A stretch of DNA of 64,000 nt from Dama dama (GCF_033118175.1 NC_083689.1:23542501-23606500), one strand, 5' to 3'; numbered from the stretch's first letter, positions 22,300-33,450 are shown. Notes: generated from the sequence alone by a model not told the origin. Program-made: numbers and translations.

Positions 22300-22500
22300 C
22301 TCTTAATCACTGTGGTGGTTTTTCACTTGTTCTATGAACACATCATGCTCATTCCCACCACAGGGCCTTTGCACAAACTGTTCCCTCTGCCAGGAATGCC
22401 CTTCTCCCAGATGTTTGCATTATTCAGGGGTCAGCTCAGAGAGGCCTTCCCTGATCATCCCTTACCTTTACCTCTTACTCCACCATCCTTCATCCTGTTA
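22300..22500 (-). mobile_element. L2 LINE fragment
   Basis: CAGGGCCTTTGCACAAACTG, CCAGGAATGCCCTTCTCCC, AGAGAGGCCTTCCCTGATCA. Confidence 0.65.
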
Positions 22501-22521
22501 CCTAGTCTGATTTGTTTTTCA

Positions 22522-22526
<5 letters not shown>

Positions 22527-22569
<43 letters not shown>
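22527..22569. repeat. (TA)n microsatellite
   Basis: A TGTGTG lead runs into about 20 TA units ending TATATATTTT, at the 3' terminus of the minus L1. Confidence 0.95.
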
Positions 22570-22571
<2 letters not shown>

Positions 22572-22572
<1 letters not shown>

Positions 22573-23358
22573 ATCACTGTGGTAAAATACACGTCAGCTT
22601 CCCAGGTGGCCCAGCAGTAAAGGGTCCACCTGCAAATGCAGGAGATATAGAAAACACTGGTTTGATCCTTGGCTCAGGAAGACCCCCTGGAAAAGGGCAT
22701 GGCAACCCACTCCAGTATTCTTGTCTGGAAAGTTCCATAGACAGAGGAGCCTGGCAGGCTGCAGTCCATCAGGTCACAAAGTTAGGACATGACTGAGTAC
22801 ATGCATGCAAGTACAAAGTATGCATCACATAAAATTTACCACTTTAGCCATTTGAAAGTGTATGGTTCAGTGACATTAAGTACATTCATGGTGTTGTGCC
22901 ACCATAACCACTATCTAGTTCCAGAACTTTTCATCACCCTAAATCCCACACCCATTAAGCAGTCCTTTAAGTCCTCCTTCGCAGCCCCTGGCAACCATGA
23001 ATCCACTTTCTGTCTCCGTGGATTTGCCTGCTCAGGATATTTCACATCAATGGGATAACCTACTATGCCATCTTCTGTATCCGGCTTCTCTCACTGAGCA
23101 GCATTTTTCCAGGATCATCTGCATCGTGGTGTGTGTCAGAGCTTCATTCCTCTTTTTGGCTGAATCATATATTTCATTGTATGTGTGCATGTGCCATTTT
23201 TTTTTTTTGTTTATTCATCCACCAGTAGATAAACAAAAGTATTTCTACATTTTGTCTGTTGTGGGTGTACATGGATTTATTTGAATCCCTGTTTTCAGTG
23301 AACTTGAGTGTATACCTGGGAGTGGCATTGCTGAATGATATGCTAATTCTATGTTTAA
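22572..23358 (-). mobile_element. Old L1 3' region (minus) with Bov-tA (plus, 22597-22803)
   Basis: Minus L1 sequence (AAAATTTACCACTTTAGCC, CCCCTGGCAACCATGAATCC, CTGGGAGTGGCATTGCTGAA) is interrupted near its 3' end by a Bov-tA reading CAGCTTCCCAGGTGGCCCAG to GGACATGACTGAGTAC. Confidence 0.8.
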
Positions 23359-23371
23359 GACTGATGCATTT

Positions 23372-23479
23372 ATTGTCTATCAACCGACAGGAAGAGAAAC
23401 TTTGGCAGTCAGATATTGTTTAACAGATGAAGTGGTTTCTGTTGGACACTTAAGTACTGCTACAAATTAAAAAAAAAAA
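23372..23479 (+). mobile_element. Retrocopy of an unidentified short RNA
   Basis: About 95 bp of non-SINE sequence starting ATTGTCTATCAACCGACAGG and ending GCTACAAATT, then poly-A, is flanked by the perfect 15-bp duplication AAGACTGATGCATTT (23357-23371, 23480-23494). The left flank (TGTTT|AAGA) resembles an L1 endonuclease site. The insert matches no SINE or L1 that I know and could be a truncated small RNA or mRNA 3' end. It sits in an older minus L1. Confidence 0.8.
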
Positions 23480-23497
23480 AAGACTGATGCATTTGGT

Positions 23498-23771
23498 TTT
23501 TAAATTTTTGAGTGTGTGGAATGTGGGATCTTAGTTTCCTGGCCAGGGATCAAATTTATATCCACTCATTGCAAGGCAGTTTCTTAACTACTGGACCACA
23601 AGGTAAGTCCCCAAAATACACATGATTTTAAACAGTGGGTTTTTTTTGTGTGTGTGTGTGACTATGTCACATGGCATGTGGGATCTTAGTTACCCCACTA
23701 GGGATTGAACCCATGGCCCCTGAATTGGAAGCACAGAGTCTTAATTAACCACTGGACTGCCAGGGAAGTCC
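23498..23771 (-). mobile_element. Two CHR-type SINEs, both minus
   Basis: 23498-23609 ends GGACCACAAGGTAAGTCC; 23638-23771 ends GGACTGCCAGGGAAGTCC and has a GT-rich tail. Confidence 0.85.
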
Positions 23772-24281
23772 TTTTTTTTTTTTTTTCCCCATAACACAAT
23801 TGTTTGAAATTATTTATTTGTTTCTTTGTTTATTCCCTCCACTTATTGGAATAGAAATTTCAAGGGAAAAGAGACTTAGTTTCTTTTATACACTGTAATG
23901 GACCATGGCAGATACACCCAGCACAAAGGAGATATTGGGAAAGGCAGGTAGACACCACAGATGCAGGCTCCCTTTGTGGTCTCAGACAACACTCTATTCA
24001 CGTGGCCACCCCTCTTACTGGTTCGGTGGCTGTGGCCTTCTGAGCCAAAGGCATAAAGACAACCACCCCACAGCAGCGGAGAGCCCAGAGCCTCTGGAAC
24101 GAAGTCTGGATTCTGCACTTCCCAGCTGGAGGCAGTGGAGCTCTGGGGAGAGACACTGAGTCGGGAATCCAGATTAGCTCTAGTGCTGGGCACTGGGGTC
24201 CAAAACATGAATAAGACTTTGCTTTCAGAGAACTCCTACTCGGAGAAGCAAATGGGCAGGGGACTGTGGGCTGACTTAGAG

Positions 24282-24485
24282 TCCCCAGTGGCACAGTGGT
24301 AAAGAATCCACCTGCCAAATGCAGGAGACGCAGGTTCGATCCGCGTGTCGGGAAGATCCCCTGGAGAAGGAAATGGCAACCCGCTCCAGTATTCTTGCCT
24401 GCAAAACTCCATGGATAGAGGAACCTGGCAGGCTATGGTCCATGGGGTCACAAAAGAGTCAGACACGACTTAGTGACTAAACAAC
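24282..24485 (+). mobile_element. Bov-tA SINE
   Basis: AGTCCCCAGTGGCACAGTGG ... AGTCAGACACGACTTAGTGAC. Confidence 0.88.
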
Positions 24486-24782
24486 AGCAAAAAGACATCT
24501 TTGGAGTAGAGTGGCTTTGTGGGGCATGGGGGGATTTCTCAGAGTTGGGCAGGGGAGGTGATTATGTGAGTTGGGCCCTGAGGAGTGAGTAGGACTTGGA
24601 TGGATGAAGAAGAAGAAGAAAAGCATTTATTTGCTACAGGACTTCTGTAAAGCAGCGGCCCCTCCTTCCTGGGAGCGTGCCGGGAGCTGTCCGTGGTGCT
24701 GCCGCCGCCGCCGCCAAGCCGCTTGCCAAGTTTGGCTCTTGTCAGGTTTATTTTTAATTGTGGTTAAAATATAGCGAGAGAG

Positions 24783-24917
24783 CGTCCCTGGTGGTTCAGA
24801 TGGCAAAGAATCTGCTTGCAATGCAGGAGACTCGGGTTTGATCCCTGGGTCAGGAAGATCCCCTGGAGAAGGGAATGGCAACTCACTTCAGTAGTCTTGC
24901 CTGGAGAATCTCATGGA
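24783..24917 (+). mobile_element. Bov-tA SINE
   Basis: tRNA-like head CCCTGGTGGTTCAGATGGC, box B-like GGTTTGATCC, then the Bov-A body, cut short at TCTCATGGA. Inserted into the L1 3' end. Confidence 0.85.
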
Positions 24918-24948
24918 ACTAAAATCTACCATCTAATAATGTTTAAAG

Positions 24949-26398
24949 CTAGTGGAGGTGATGGAATTCCAGCTGAGCTATTTCAAATCCTAAAAGATGA
25001 TGCTGTGAAAGTGCTGCACTCAATAGGCCCGCAAATTTGGAAAACTCAGCAGTGGCCACAGGACTGGAAAAGGTCAGTTTTCATTCCAGTCCCAAAGAAA
25101 GGAAATGCCAAAGAATGCTCAAACTACCACAGAGCTGCACTCATCTCACACGGTAGTAGAGTATGCTCAAAATTCTCCATGCCAGGCTTCAACAGTGCAT
25201 GAACCATGAACTTCCAGATGTTCGAGCTGGTTTTAGTAAACGCAGAGGAACCAGAAATCAAATTGCTAACATCCACTGGATTATTGAAAAAGAGAGTTCC
25301 AGAATAACATCTATTTCTGCTTTATTGACTATTTTAAAGCCTTTTTGTGGATCACCACAAACTGTGGAAAATTCTTAAAGAGGTGGGAATACCAGACCAC
25401 CTCATCTGCCTCCTGAGAAATCTGTATGCAGGTCAGGAAGCAACAGTTAGAACTGGACATGGAACAACAGACTGGTTCCAAGTCAGGAAAGGAGTACATC
25501 AAGCCTGAATATTGTCACCCTGCTTATTTAACTTATATGCGAGTACATCATGCGAAATGCTGGGCTGGATGAAGCACAAGCTGGAATCAAGATTGCTGAG
25601 AGAAATATCAATAACCTCAGATATGCAGATGACACCACCCTTATGGCAGAAAGTGAAGAAGAACTAAAAAGCCTCTTGATGAAAGTGAAAGAGGAGAGTG
25701 AAAAGCCTGGGTTAAAACTCAACATTCAGAAAACTAAGATCATGGCATCCAGTCCCATCACTTCATGACAAGTAGACAGGGAAACAATGGAAACAGTGAC
25801 AGACTTTATTTTTTGGAGCTCCAAAATCACTGCAGATAGTGACTGCAGCCTTGAAATTAAGATGCTTACTCCTTGGAAGAAAAGCTATGACCAAGCTAGA
25901 CAGCATATTAGAAAGCAGAGACATTACTTTGCCATTAAAGGTCCGTCTAGTCAAAGCTATAGTTTTTCCAGTAGTCATGTATGGATGTGAGAGTTGGGCC
26001 ATAAAGAAATCTGAGCACCGAAGAATTGATGCTTTTGAGCTGTGGTGTTGGAGAAGACTCTTGAGAGTCCCTTGGACTGTAAGGAAATCAAACCAGTCTA
26101 TCCTAAAGGAAATCAGTCCTGAATATTCATTGGAAGGACTGATACTGAAGCAGAAACTCCAATACTTTGGCCCCCTAATTCGAAGAACAACTCATCTGAA
26201 AAGACCCTGATGCTGGGAAAGATTGAAGGTGGGAGGAGAAAGGGATGATAGTGGATGAGATGGTGGGATAGTATCACTGACTCAATGGCCATGAGTTTGA
26301 GCAATCTCCGGGAGTTGGTGATGGACAGGGAGACCGGGTGTGCTGCAGTGCATCGCGTTGCAAAGAGTTGGACACGACTGAGTGACTAAACTGAACTG
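24949..26398 (+). mobile_element. BovB (RTE) LINE, 5'-truncated
   Basis: Flanked by the 11-bp duplication AATGTTTAAAG (24938-24948 and 26399-26409). Encoded fragments include GIPAELFQILKDDAVK (RT N-terminal region), the region around 25300 that should carry the YAKAFDCVDH motif but is frameshifted, and ERNINNLRYADDTTLMAES with the catalytic YADD box (about 25597-25655). The 3' end GTGACTAAACTGAACTGA is intact. It is inverted relative to the copy at 28218-31322. Confidence 0.92.
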
Positions 26399-26452
26399 AA
26401 TGTTTAAAGATTTCAAAAATAATTTAACCCTCTACATTCACCACCATTTCTT

Positions 26453-26770
26453 CTTTTTTAAATTTTTATTTGTTTCTTATTAATTTTTATTTTTCAGCTG
26501 TGCTCGGTCTTCATTGCTTTTCTCTAGCTGTGGTGAGTGCAGGCTACTCTCTAGTTGGGGTGCATGGGCTTCACACTGAAGTGTCTTTTCTTGCTACAGT
26601 GTGGGCTCCAGGCATGTGGGCTTCAGCAGTTGCAGCAAGTAGGCTTCTGTAGTTGTGGTGCATGGGCCCAGTTGCTCTGTGGCATGTAGGATCCTCCCAG
26701 ACCAGGGATTGAACCTGTATCCCTTGCATTTGCAGGAGGATTCCTACCCATTGCACCACCAGGGAAGTCC
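26453..26770 (-). mobile_element. Long CHR-type SINE
   Basis: Minus copy of the long CHR form: poly-T/TTATT tail, the variable GTTGCAGCAAG/TGTGGGCTTC body, then GATTGAACC and the terminal CACCAGGGAAGTCC. Confidence 0.85.
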
Positions 26771-26779
26771 ATAAGGGTT

Positions 26780-26953
26780 TTTTTGGACATGGACCTTTTA
26801 AAAAGTCTTTATTGAATTTGTTTACAGTATTGTTTCTGTTTTATGTTTTGGTTCTTTGGCCATGTGGGATCTTAGTTCCCTGACCAGGGACTGAACCCAC
26901 ACCCCTTGCATTGGAAGGCAAAATCTTAACCACTGGGCCACCAGAGAAGTCCC
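26780..26953 (-). mobile_element. CHR-2-type SINE
   Basis: Minus copy containing AAGTCTTTATTGAATTTG and TTCTGTTTTATGTTTTGGTT, the hallmark tail of the CHR-2 form, and ending CACCAGAGAAGTCC. Confidence 0.85.
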
Positions 26954-27149
26954 CATTCTAATAATTTTTAAATGTAAAGTGTAGTGGCTTCACATTGTTG
27001 GACACCCCCCTACCATTCATCTCTAGAACTTTCTCATCTTCCCAAACTGAAACTCTGTCCTCATGGAACACTGATATCATTCCCATTCCCTTAAGTTTCT
27101 TGAGGTCAGAGATGTTTCATTTTGTCATTGCTGTATTTTTAATCCCTAG

Positions 27150-27325
27150 ATCAGTGGTTGAGAACCTGTGGGCAATTTTACCCATCATGGGACATTTGGT
27201 GATGTCAGGGCTATTTTTGATTATCATGACTGGAGGGGATGGAGTTGATACTGGCATGGAGCAGGTAAAGACCAACGACACTGCCCAACACCCTACAATG
27301 CCCAGGACAGCCCTCCTCCCAAGAT
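27150..27325 (+). mobile_element. MER5-type hAT element
   Basis: GATCAGTGGTTGAGAACCTG, TGATGTCAGGGCTATTTTTG, CCTACAATGCCCAGGACAGC. Confidence 0.7.
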
Positions 27326-27327
27326 AA

Positions 27328-27718
27328 TTGTTGTTGTTCAGTCGTGTCTGGCTGCAAACCGTGGACTGAAGCATACCAGGCTTCTCTGTCCTTCACCATC
27401 TCCTGGAGCTTGCTCAAACTCACGTTCACTGAGTTGGTGATGCCATCCAAACATCTCATCCTCTGTCAAGCATCTCTTCCTCTGTTGTCCCCTTCTCCTC
27501 CCGCTTTCAATGTTTCCCAGCATCAGGGTCTTTTCCAATGAGTCAGCCCTTCACATCAGGTGGTCAAAGTATTGGAGCTTCAGCTTCAGCATGAGTCCTT
27601 CCAATGAATATTCAGGACTGACTTCTTTTACAATTGATTGGTTTGATCTCCTTGCAGTCTAAGGGACTCTCGAGAATCTTTTCCAACACCACAGTTCAAA
27701 AGCATCATTTCTTTGGCT
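27328..27718 (-). mobile_element. BovB 3' end, minus orientation
   Basis: Begins GTTGTTGTTCAGTCGTGTC and extends through the CACCACAGTTCAAAAGCATC block of the BovB 3' ORF/UTR. It is 5'-truncated at about 27718. Confidence 0.85.
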
Positions 27719-28157
27719 TGAAACAAAGTTGGTTCTCAATAAAATTTGTTGAGGCAATGAAATGGCTAAACTGCCTTGAATCTTCTTCTCCTCATTTGCA
27801 AAGGGGATTCATACAAATACATCTGATTCTCATTATTTTCAGTTTCTGTATTTGTAAATTTGCCTGTTGAACTTTATTTGTAACTCCCAAAATCAATATT
27901 CATGGTGCTTTCAGGATCATTTGTAGACAACACAGAGAAGTGGAAAAATCAGTACTGGCCGTGCATGTGTTCCCTGCTGACGCTCAACCAGGTGATGCTC
28001 ATTCAAGCCTTGACTGCAAACAGCTGTCCTTTTTGGGGTCTATTTAGTGCCATACTTTTAACATTTTGGGGTTTGTTGGTGATTTTGCTATTAAAATGGC
28101 CCCCACGCATGGTGCTGAAGTGCTGTCTAGTTTCTGTTAGCACAAGAAGGCTGTGAT

Positions 28158-31100
28158 TGAGAGAGTTGATTTAGGTAGACTGATAAGGAGTCTTGGGCCC
28201 TCCAGGAGGAAGGGGTCCAGTTCAGTTCAGTCACTCAGTTGTGTCTGATTCTTTGTGACCCCATGGACTGCAGGGTGCCAGACTTCCCTGTCCAACACCA
28301 ACTCACGGAGATTGCTCAAACTCATGTCCATCGAGTCAGTGATGCCATCTGACCATTTCATCCTTTGTTGACCCCTTCTCCTCCTGCCTTCAGTCCTTCC
28401 CAGCATCAGGGTCTTTTCAGATGAGTCGTTCTTCGAATTAGGGGGCTAAAGTATTGGAGCTTCAGCTACAGCATCTGTCCTTCTAAGAAATATTCAGAAC
28501 TGCTTTCCTTTAGGATGGACTGGTTTGATCTCCTTGCAGTCCAAGGGACTCTCAAGAGTCTTCTCCAACACCACAGTTCAAAAGCATCAATTCTTCGGTG
28601 CTCAGATTTCTTTATGGCCCAACTCTCACATCCATACATGACTACTGGAAAAACTATGGTTTGACTAGACGGACCTTTGATGGCAAAGTAATGTCTCTCT
28701 TTTCTAATATGCTGTCTAGCTTGGTCATAGCTTTTCTTCCAAGGAGTAAGCGTCTTTTAATTTCAAGGCTGCAGTCACTATCTGCAGTGATTTTGGAGCT
28801 CCAAAAAATAAAGTCTGTCACTGTTTCCATTGTTTCCCTGTCTACTTGTCATGAAGTGATGGGACTGGATGCCATGATCTTAGTTTTCTGAATGTTGAGT
28901 TTTAAGCCAGCCTTTCACTCTCCTCTTTCACTTTCATCAAGAGGCTCTTTAGTTCTTCTTCGCTTTCTGCCATAAGGGTGGTGTCATCTGCATATCTGAG
29001 GTTATTGATATTTCTCTCAGCAATCTTGATTCCAGCTTGTGCTTCATCCAGCCCAGCATTTCGCGTGATGTACTCTGCATATAAGTTAAATCAGCAGGTA
29101 ACAATATACAGCCTTGACATACTGCTTCCCCAATTTGGAACCAATCCGTTGTTCCATGTCCAGTTCTAACTGTTGCTTCTTGACGTGCATACAGATTTCT
29201 CAGGAGGCAGATGAGGTGGTCTGGTATTCCCATCTCTTTAAGAATTTTCCACAGTTTATTGTGATCCACACAGTCAAAGATTTTAGCATAGTCAATAAAG
29301 CAGAAGTAGCTATTTTTCTGGAACTCTCTTGCTTTTTCTATGATCCAGTGGATGTTGGCCATTAGTTTTCTGGTTCCTCTGCCTTTTCTATCTTCAGTTT
29401 GAACATCTAGAAGTTCTCAGTTCATGTACTGTTGAAGAATTTTGAAGATTTTGGAGAATTTGAACATTCTTGGAGAATTTTGAACATTACTTTGCTAGTG
29501 TGTGAGATGAGTGCGATTGTGCAGTAGTTTGAACTTCTTTGGCATTGCCTTTCTTTGGGATTGGAATGAAACTGACCTTTTCCAGTCCTGTGGCCACTGC
29601 TGAGTTTTCCATATTTGTTGGCCTATTGAGTGTAGCTCTTTCACAGCATCATCTTTTAGGATTTGAAATAGCTCACCTGGAATTTCATTACCTCCACTTA
29701 CTTTTTTCGTAGTGATGCTTCCTAAGGCCCACTTGACTTCACAGTCCAGGATGTCTGGCTCTAGGTGAGTGATCACACCACCATGGTTATCTGGGTCATT
29801 AAGATTTTTTTTTTGTATAGTTTTTCTGTGTATTCTTGCCTTGCCATCTTTTCTTAATAACTTCATCTTCTGTTAGGTCCATACTGTTTCAGTCCTTTTT
29901 TGTGCCCATCTTTGCATGAAATGTTCCTTTGGTATCTCTAATTTTCTTGAAGAGATCTTTAGTCTTTCCCATTCTATTGTTTTCCTCTATTTCTTTGCAT
30001 TGATCACTGGGGAAGGATTTGTTATCTCTCCTTGCTATTCTTTGGAACCCTGCATTCAGATGGGTATATCTTTCCTTTTCTCCTTTGCCTTTAGCTTCTC
30101 TTCTTTTCTCAACTATTTGTAAGGCCTCCTCAGACAACCATTTTGCCTTTTTGCATTTCTTTTTCTTGGGGATGGTCTTGATCACTGCCTCCTATACAAT
30201 GTCATAAACCTCCATCCGTAGTTCTTCAGGCACTCTGTCTATCAGATCTAATCCCTTGAATCTATTTGTCACTTCCACTGTATAATTGTAAGGGATTTGA
30301 TTTAGGTCATAACTGAATGGTCTAGTGGTTTTCCCTACTTTCTTCAATTTAAGTCTGAATTTGGCAATAAGGAGTTCATGATCTGAGCCATAGTCAGCTC
30401 CTGGTCTTGTTTTTGCTGACTGTATAGAGCTTCTCCATCTTCGATGGCAAAGGATATGATCAATCTGATTTCGGTATTGACCATCTGGTGATATCCATGT
30501 GTAGAGTCGACTCTTGTGTTGTTGGAAGAGGGTGTTTGCTATGACTAGTGCGTTCTCTTGGAAAAACTCTGTTAGCCTTTGCCCTGCTTCGTTTTGTACT
30601 CCAAGGCCAAACTTGCCTGTTACTCCAGGTATCTCTTGACTTCCTATTTTTGCATTCCAGTCCCCTATGATAAAAAGGACATCTTTTTTTGGTGTTAGTT
30701 CTAGAAGGTCTTGTAGGTCCTAAAAGAAGTGTTCAGCTTCTTCAGCATTAGTGGCTGGGGCATAGACTTGGATTACTGTGATGTTGAATAGTTTGACCTG
30801 GAAATGAACAGAGATCATTCTGTCATTTTTGAGATTACACCCAAGTACTGCATTTCAGACTCTTTTGTTGACTATGAGGGCTACTCCATTTCTTCTAAGC
30901 GATTCTTGCCCTCAGTAGTAGATATAATGGTCGTCTGAATTAAATTCACCCATTCCAGTCCATTTCAGTTCACTGATTACTAAAATGTCTATGTTCACTC
31001 TTGCCATCTCCTGTTTGACCACTTCCAATTTACCTTGATACATGGACCCAACATTCCAGGTTCCTATGCAATACTGTTCTTTAGAGAATCAGAGTTTATT

Positions 31101-31849
31101 TCCATCACCAATCACATCCACAGCTGGGGATTGTTTTCGCTTTGGGTCCGTCTCTTCATTGTTTCTGGAGTTGTTTCTCCACTCTTCTCCAGTAGCATAT
31201 TGGCCACCTACTGACCTGGGGAGTTCATCTTTCAGTGCCATATCCTTTTGCCTTTTCATACTGTTCATGGGGTTCTCAAGGTAAGAATACTGAAGTGGTT
31301 GCCAATTCAGTATTCTTGCCTTAGGAAGGGGTCAAGGGCTCTGGAGACGGAGAAAAGGGTCTGGGGCTCTCAAAGAGGAGAAAAGGACAAACTTTTTTTC
31401 CCCTACATTACCTTGTCTTTAAACCCAGAGCTAATGATTACACAACACTCATCTTAAACTCTATACTAAGGATTATAGAACAATAATGTGTCTTGCTGGA
31501 GGACTTGTTTCTCCTTTGTTTTAACAAGAACCTTCTGACTAATCTTGTTATCTTATGTGGGAGTAGAGTCTGGTAAGACCTTTCTATTGTTAGTTCTAAT
31601 CTTGTTAATTTAAGATATATGCTGTAGGAGTGAGTCTAGTAAAAGTATATAAGTCCTTGAAAAGACTAGTGAGGGGGCACTCTCCTTCCCCCTTCTGATG
31701 TCTTATGTCAGAAGCTTTCTCTGTCCATTTTAAACTTTAATAGAACTCTGCTACACAAAAGCTCTTGAGTGGTCAAGCCTGGTCTCTGGTCCTGAAGCTA
31801 AATCTTCTTCGGAAATCACGAATCCGACATCGTTCACTGTAAGCTATCA
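28158..31849 (+). mobile_element. Solo LTR of an endogenous retrovirus, split by a BovB LINE
   Basis: This sequence interrupts the Tigger element. It begins TGAGAGAG and ends GCTATCA (the TG...CA ends of an LTR), and has a TATA-like TATATAAG near 31647-31654. Once the BovB and its duplicated target are removed, about 576 bp remain (28158-28217 and 31334-31849). No internal retroviral sequence or second LTR is present, so this is a solo LTR left by recombination. Family assignment by eye is not possible; flanking duplication is poor. Confidence 0.7.
28218..31322 (-). mobile_element. BovB (RTE) LINE, near full length, defective
   Basis: The element is 3.1 kb in minus orientation, flanked by the 11-bp duplication AGGAAGGGGTC (28207-28217 and 31323-31333). 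Reading from the right: 5' endonuclease-domain region (about 31070-30200), a linker (open fragment 30185-29889), the RT N-terminus (29866-29495) and the RT core with the FIDYAKIFDCVDHNK motif (29362-28949), then the 3' tail shared with Bov-A SINEs ending in TGAACTGAACT-type sequence at 28218. Frames are broken by several stops and shifts, so it is inactive. The extreme 5' end is missing. Confidence 0.92.
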
Positions 31850-31980
31850 AGATGTGCCTTATGGAGAAAATAAGCATGTTAGATAAGCTTCATTCAAGTG
31901 TGAGTTATAGTGTTGTGGGCTGTGAGTTCAATATTAAGCAATCTACAATGTACATTAAACAAGATGCCCTTAAACAAAAC

Positions 31981-31983
<3 letters not shown>

Positions 31984-32029
<46 letters not shown>
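31984..32029. repeat. (AC)n microsatellite inside the Tigger element
   Basis: About 23 AC units grow out of an AAACAAAACAAAACAC run in the Tigger second half. It is uninterrupted, so likely length-polymorphic. Confidence 0.95.
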
Positions 32030-32259
32030 TTAGGTATTGATCGACTAATGAAAATGTGATCTGAGGCTTGCAAGAACCTAACTCTGTATTTCCCCTGGGA
32101 GCAATGGGTCAGTATTTGCCATTTAAGTGTTTGCTGCAACATTATAGACCAGAACTGCTGCCAATAAGGAGAATCAACTGTATCTATTTCCAAGGGCTAT
32201 TGTGTGGACTAGATAATGTTGTGCATGTAAAGCATTTTACACACTGCTTACAGCAAATA

Positions 32260-32457
32260 GGAACTTTCCTGGTGGCTCAGATGGTAAAGAATCCACCTGC
32301 AATGCAGGAGACCTGGGTTAAATAAGAAAGATTCCCCTGGAGAAAGGAGTGGCAACACACTCCAGTATTCTTGCCTGGAGAATTCCATGGACAGAAGAGC
32401 CTGGTGGGTTACAGTCCACTGAGTCGCAAACAGTCAGATACAACTGAGTGACTAACA
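32260..32457 (+). mobile_element. Bov-tA SINE
   Basis: Perfect 13-bp duplication CTTACAGCAAATA at 32247-32259 and 32458-32470. Confidence 0.92.
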
Positions 32458-32845
32458 CTTACAGCAAATAATAGGAAAAAAAGATACTATGTACTCCAGA
32501 GAAAACAGACCTGCTTTTGTAAAAGGCATGCAGCATGGGTTAGCTAGTTAGAGCTGCAGGGAATCAGAGTGAGGTCCTGGGTAATTACCACACTGGCCTT
32601 CAGCCAGGGCATGGCGGGGGAGCTGCGTTTGCCAGATGCACTGGATTGTTCCTTAATGATCACACATGGCCATTAAGACACAAATGGAAGAATGCCATCC
32701 ACTAAATCACCCATACGGCTTTCCTTGGCACCCTGGGCTTGCCATGGTTTCTGTCCAAGGGTTGACTAGCCCTGCTTAAAAGGGGGGCAAAAGAACACCA
32801 CTCCAACATGATCAGTAAACGAACTTTTGCGGGGGGGGCTTAAAA

Positions 32846-33024
32846 TAAAAAAAAAATTAATTGTTTGGTGTCTTAGTTGCAGCATGTGGAATCTTTGACC
32901 TTCACTGCAGCATGCAGACTCTTCGCTGCAGCATGTGGGATCTAGTTCCCTGAACAGGGATAGAATCCTGACCTCCTGCATTGAGAGTGTGGAGTCTTAG
33001 CCACTGGACCACCAGGGAAGTTCC
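32846..33024 (-). mobile_element. CHR-type SINE
   Basis: TTAGTTGCAGCATGTGGAATC ... GGACCACCAGGGAAGTTCC. Confidence 0.85.
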
Positions 33025-33034
33025 AAAAAATTAA

Positions 33035-33450
33035 TTTAAAAAATTGAAATAATTGTAGATTCACATGCAGTTGTAAAAAGTAACACAGAAAGATCCCATG
33101 TACCCTTTTCCACCATGTTACCCAATGGTATTAATAATGTCTTAGAAAATTATAGTACAATAGCACTATTGCTTTTGATACAGTCAAAATACACAACATT
33201 TCAATCACCTTAGGAGCTCTCATGTTGCTCTTTTATAGCTAATCCCATTCCCCATTCCCCTCTCCCATGCCCTTAACTGGTGGAAATCACAAATACATTC
33301 TCTGTTTCTATAATTTTTGATCTTTCAAGAATTTTATGTAAATAGAATCATATGTGACCTCTTGACATCAGCTTTTCCAAACTCAGCACAATTCTCCAGA
33401 GCTTTATCCAAGTTGTTGTGTGTATCAAGAGTTCATTCCTTCTTACTGGA
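33035..33450 (-). mobile_element. Old L1 3' end (minus)
   Basis: GTAGATTCACATGCAGTTG, AGATCCCATGTACCCTTTTCC, GAGTTCATTCCTTCTTACTGG. Confidence 0.7.

Larger units (their letters stand above)
24748..27090 (-). mobile_element. Old L1 3' end in pieces
   Basis: Minus-orientation L1 3' sequence (TTGTGGTTAAAATATA... CTACCATCTAATAATGTTTAAAG... CTCTACATTCACCACCATT... CTCATCTTCCCAAACTGAAACTCTGTCC) is recoverable at 24748-24782, 24918-24948, 26399-26452 and 26960-27090. The gaps are a Bov-tA, the BovB, and two CHR SINEs, each listed separately. Confidence 0.7.
27820..32180 (+). mobile_element. Tigger-like (pogo/Tc1-mariner) DNA transposon, interrupted
   Basis: The left end (CATCTGATTCTCATTATT) and the inverted right end (CAGTTGATTCTCCTTATT) agree at 15 of 18 positions, and both ends are flanked by TA, the target of this superfamily. 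Internal sequence includes AAAATGGCCCCCACGC and GCACAAGAAGGCTGTGAT, typical of the start of Tigger transposase. The element is split after 28157 by an LTR that ends at 31849; its second half is 31850-32180. The transposase frame is decayed. Length without the insert is about 670 bp, so it is an internally deleted copy. Confidence 0.8.

Noticed and set aside
29495..30185. Minus-strand open frames with reverse-transcriptase similarity as possible domesticated genes
   Set aside because: They are colinear pieces of one frameshifted BovB with target duplications and no sign of preserved coding capacity.
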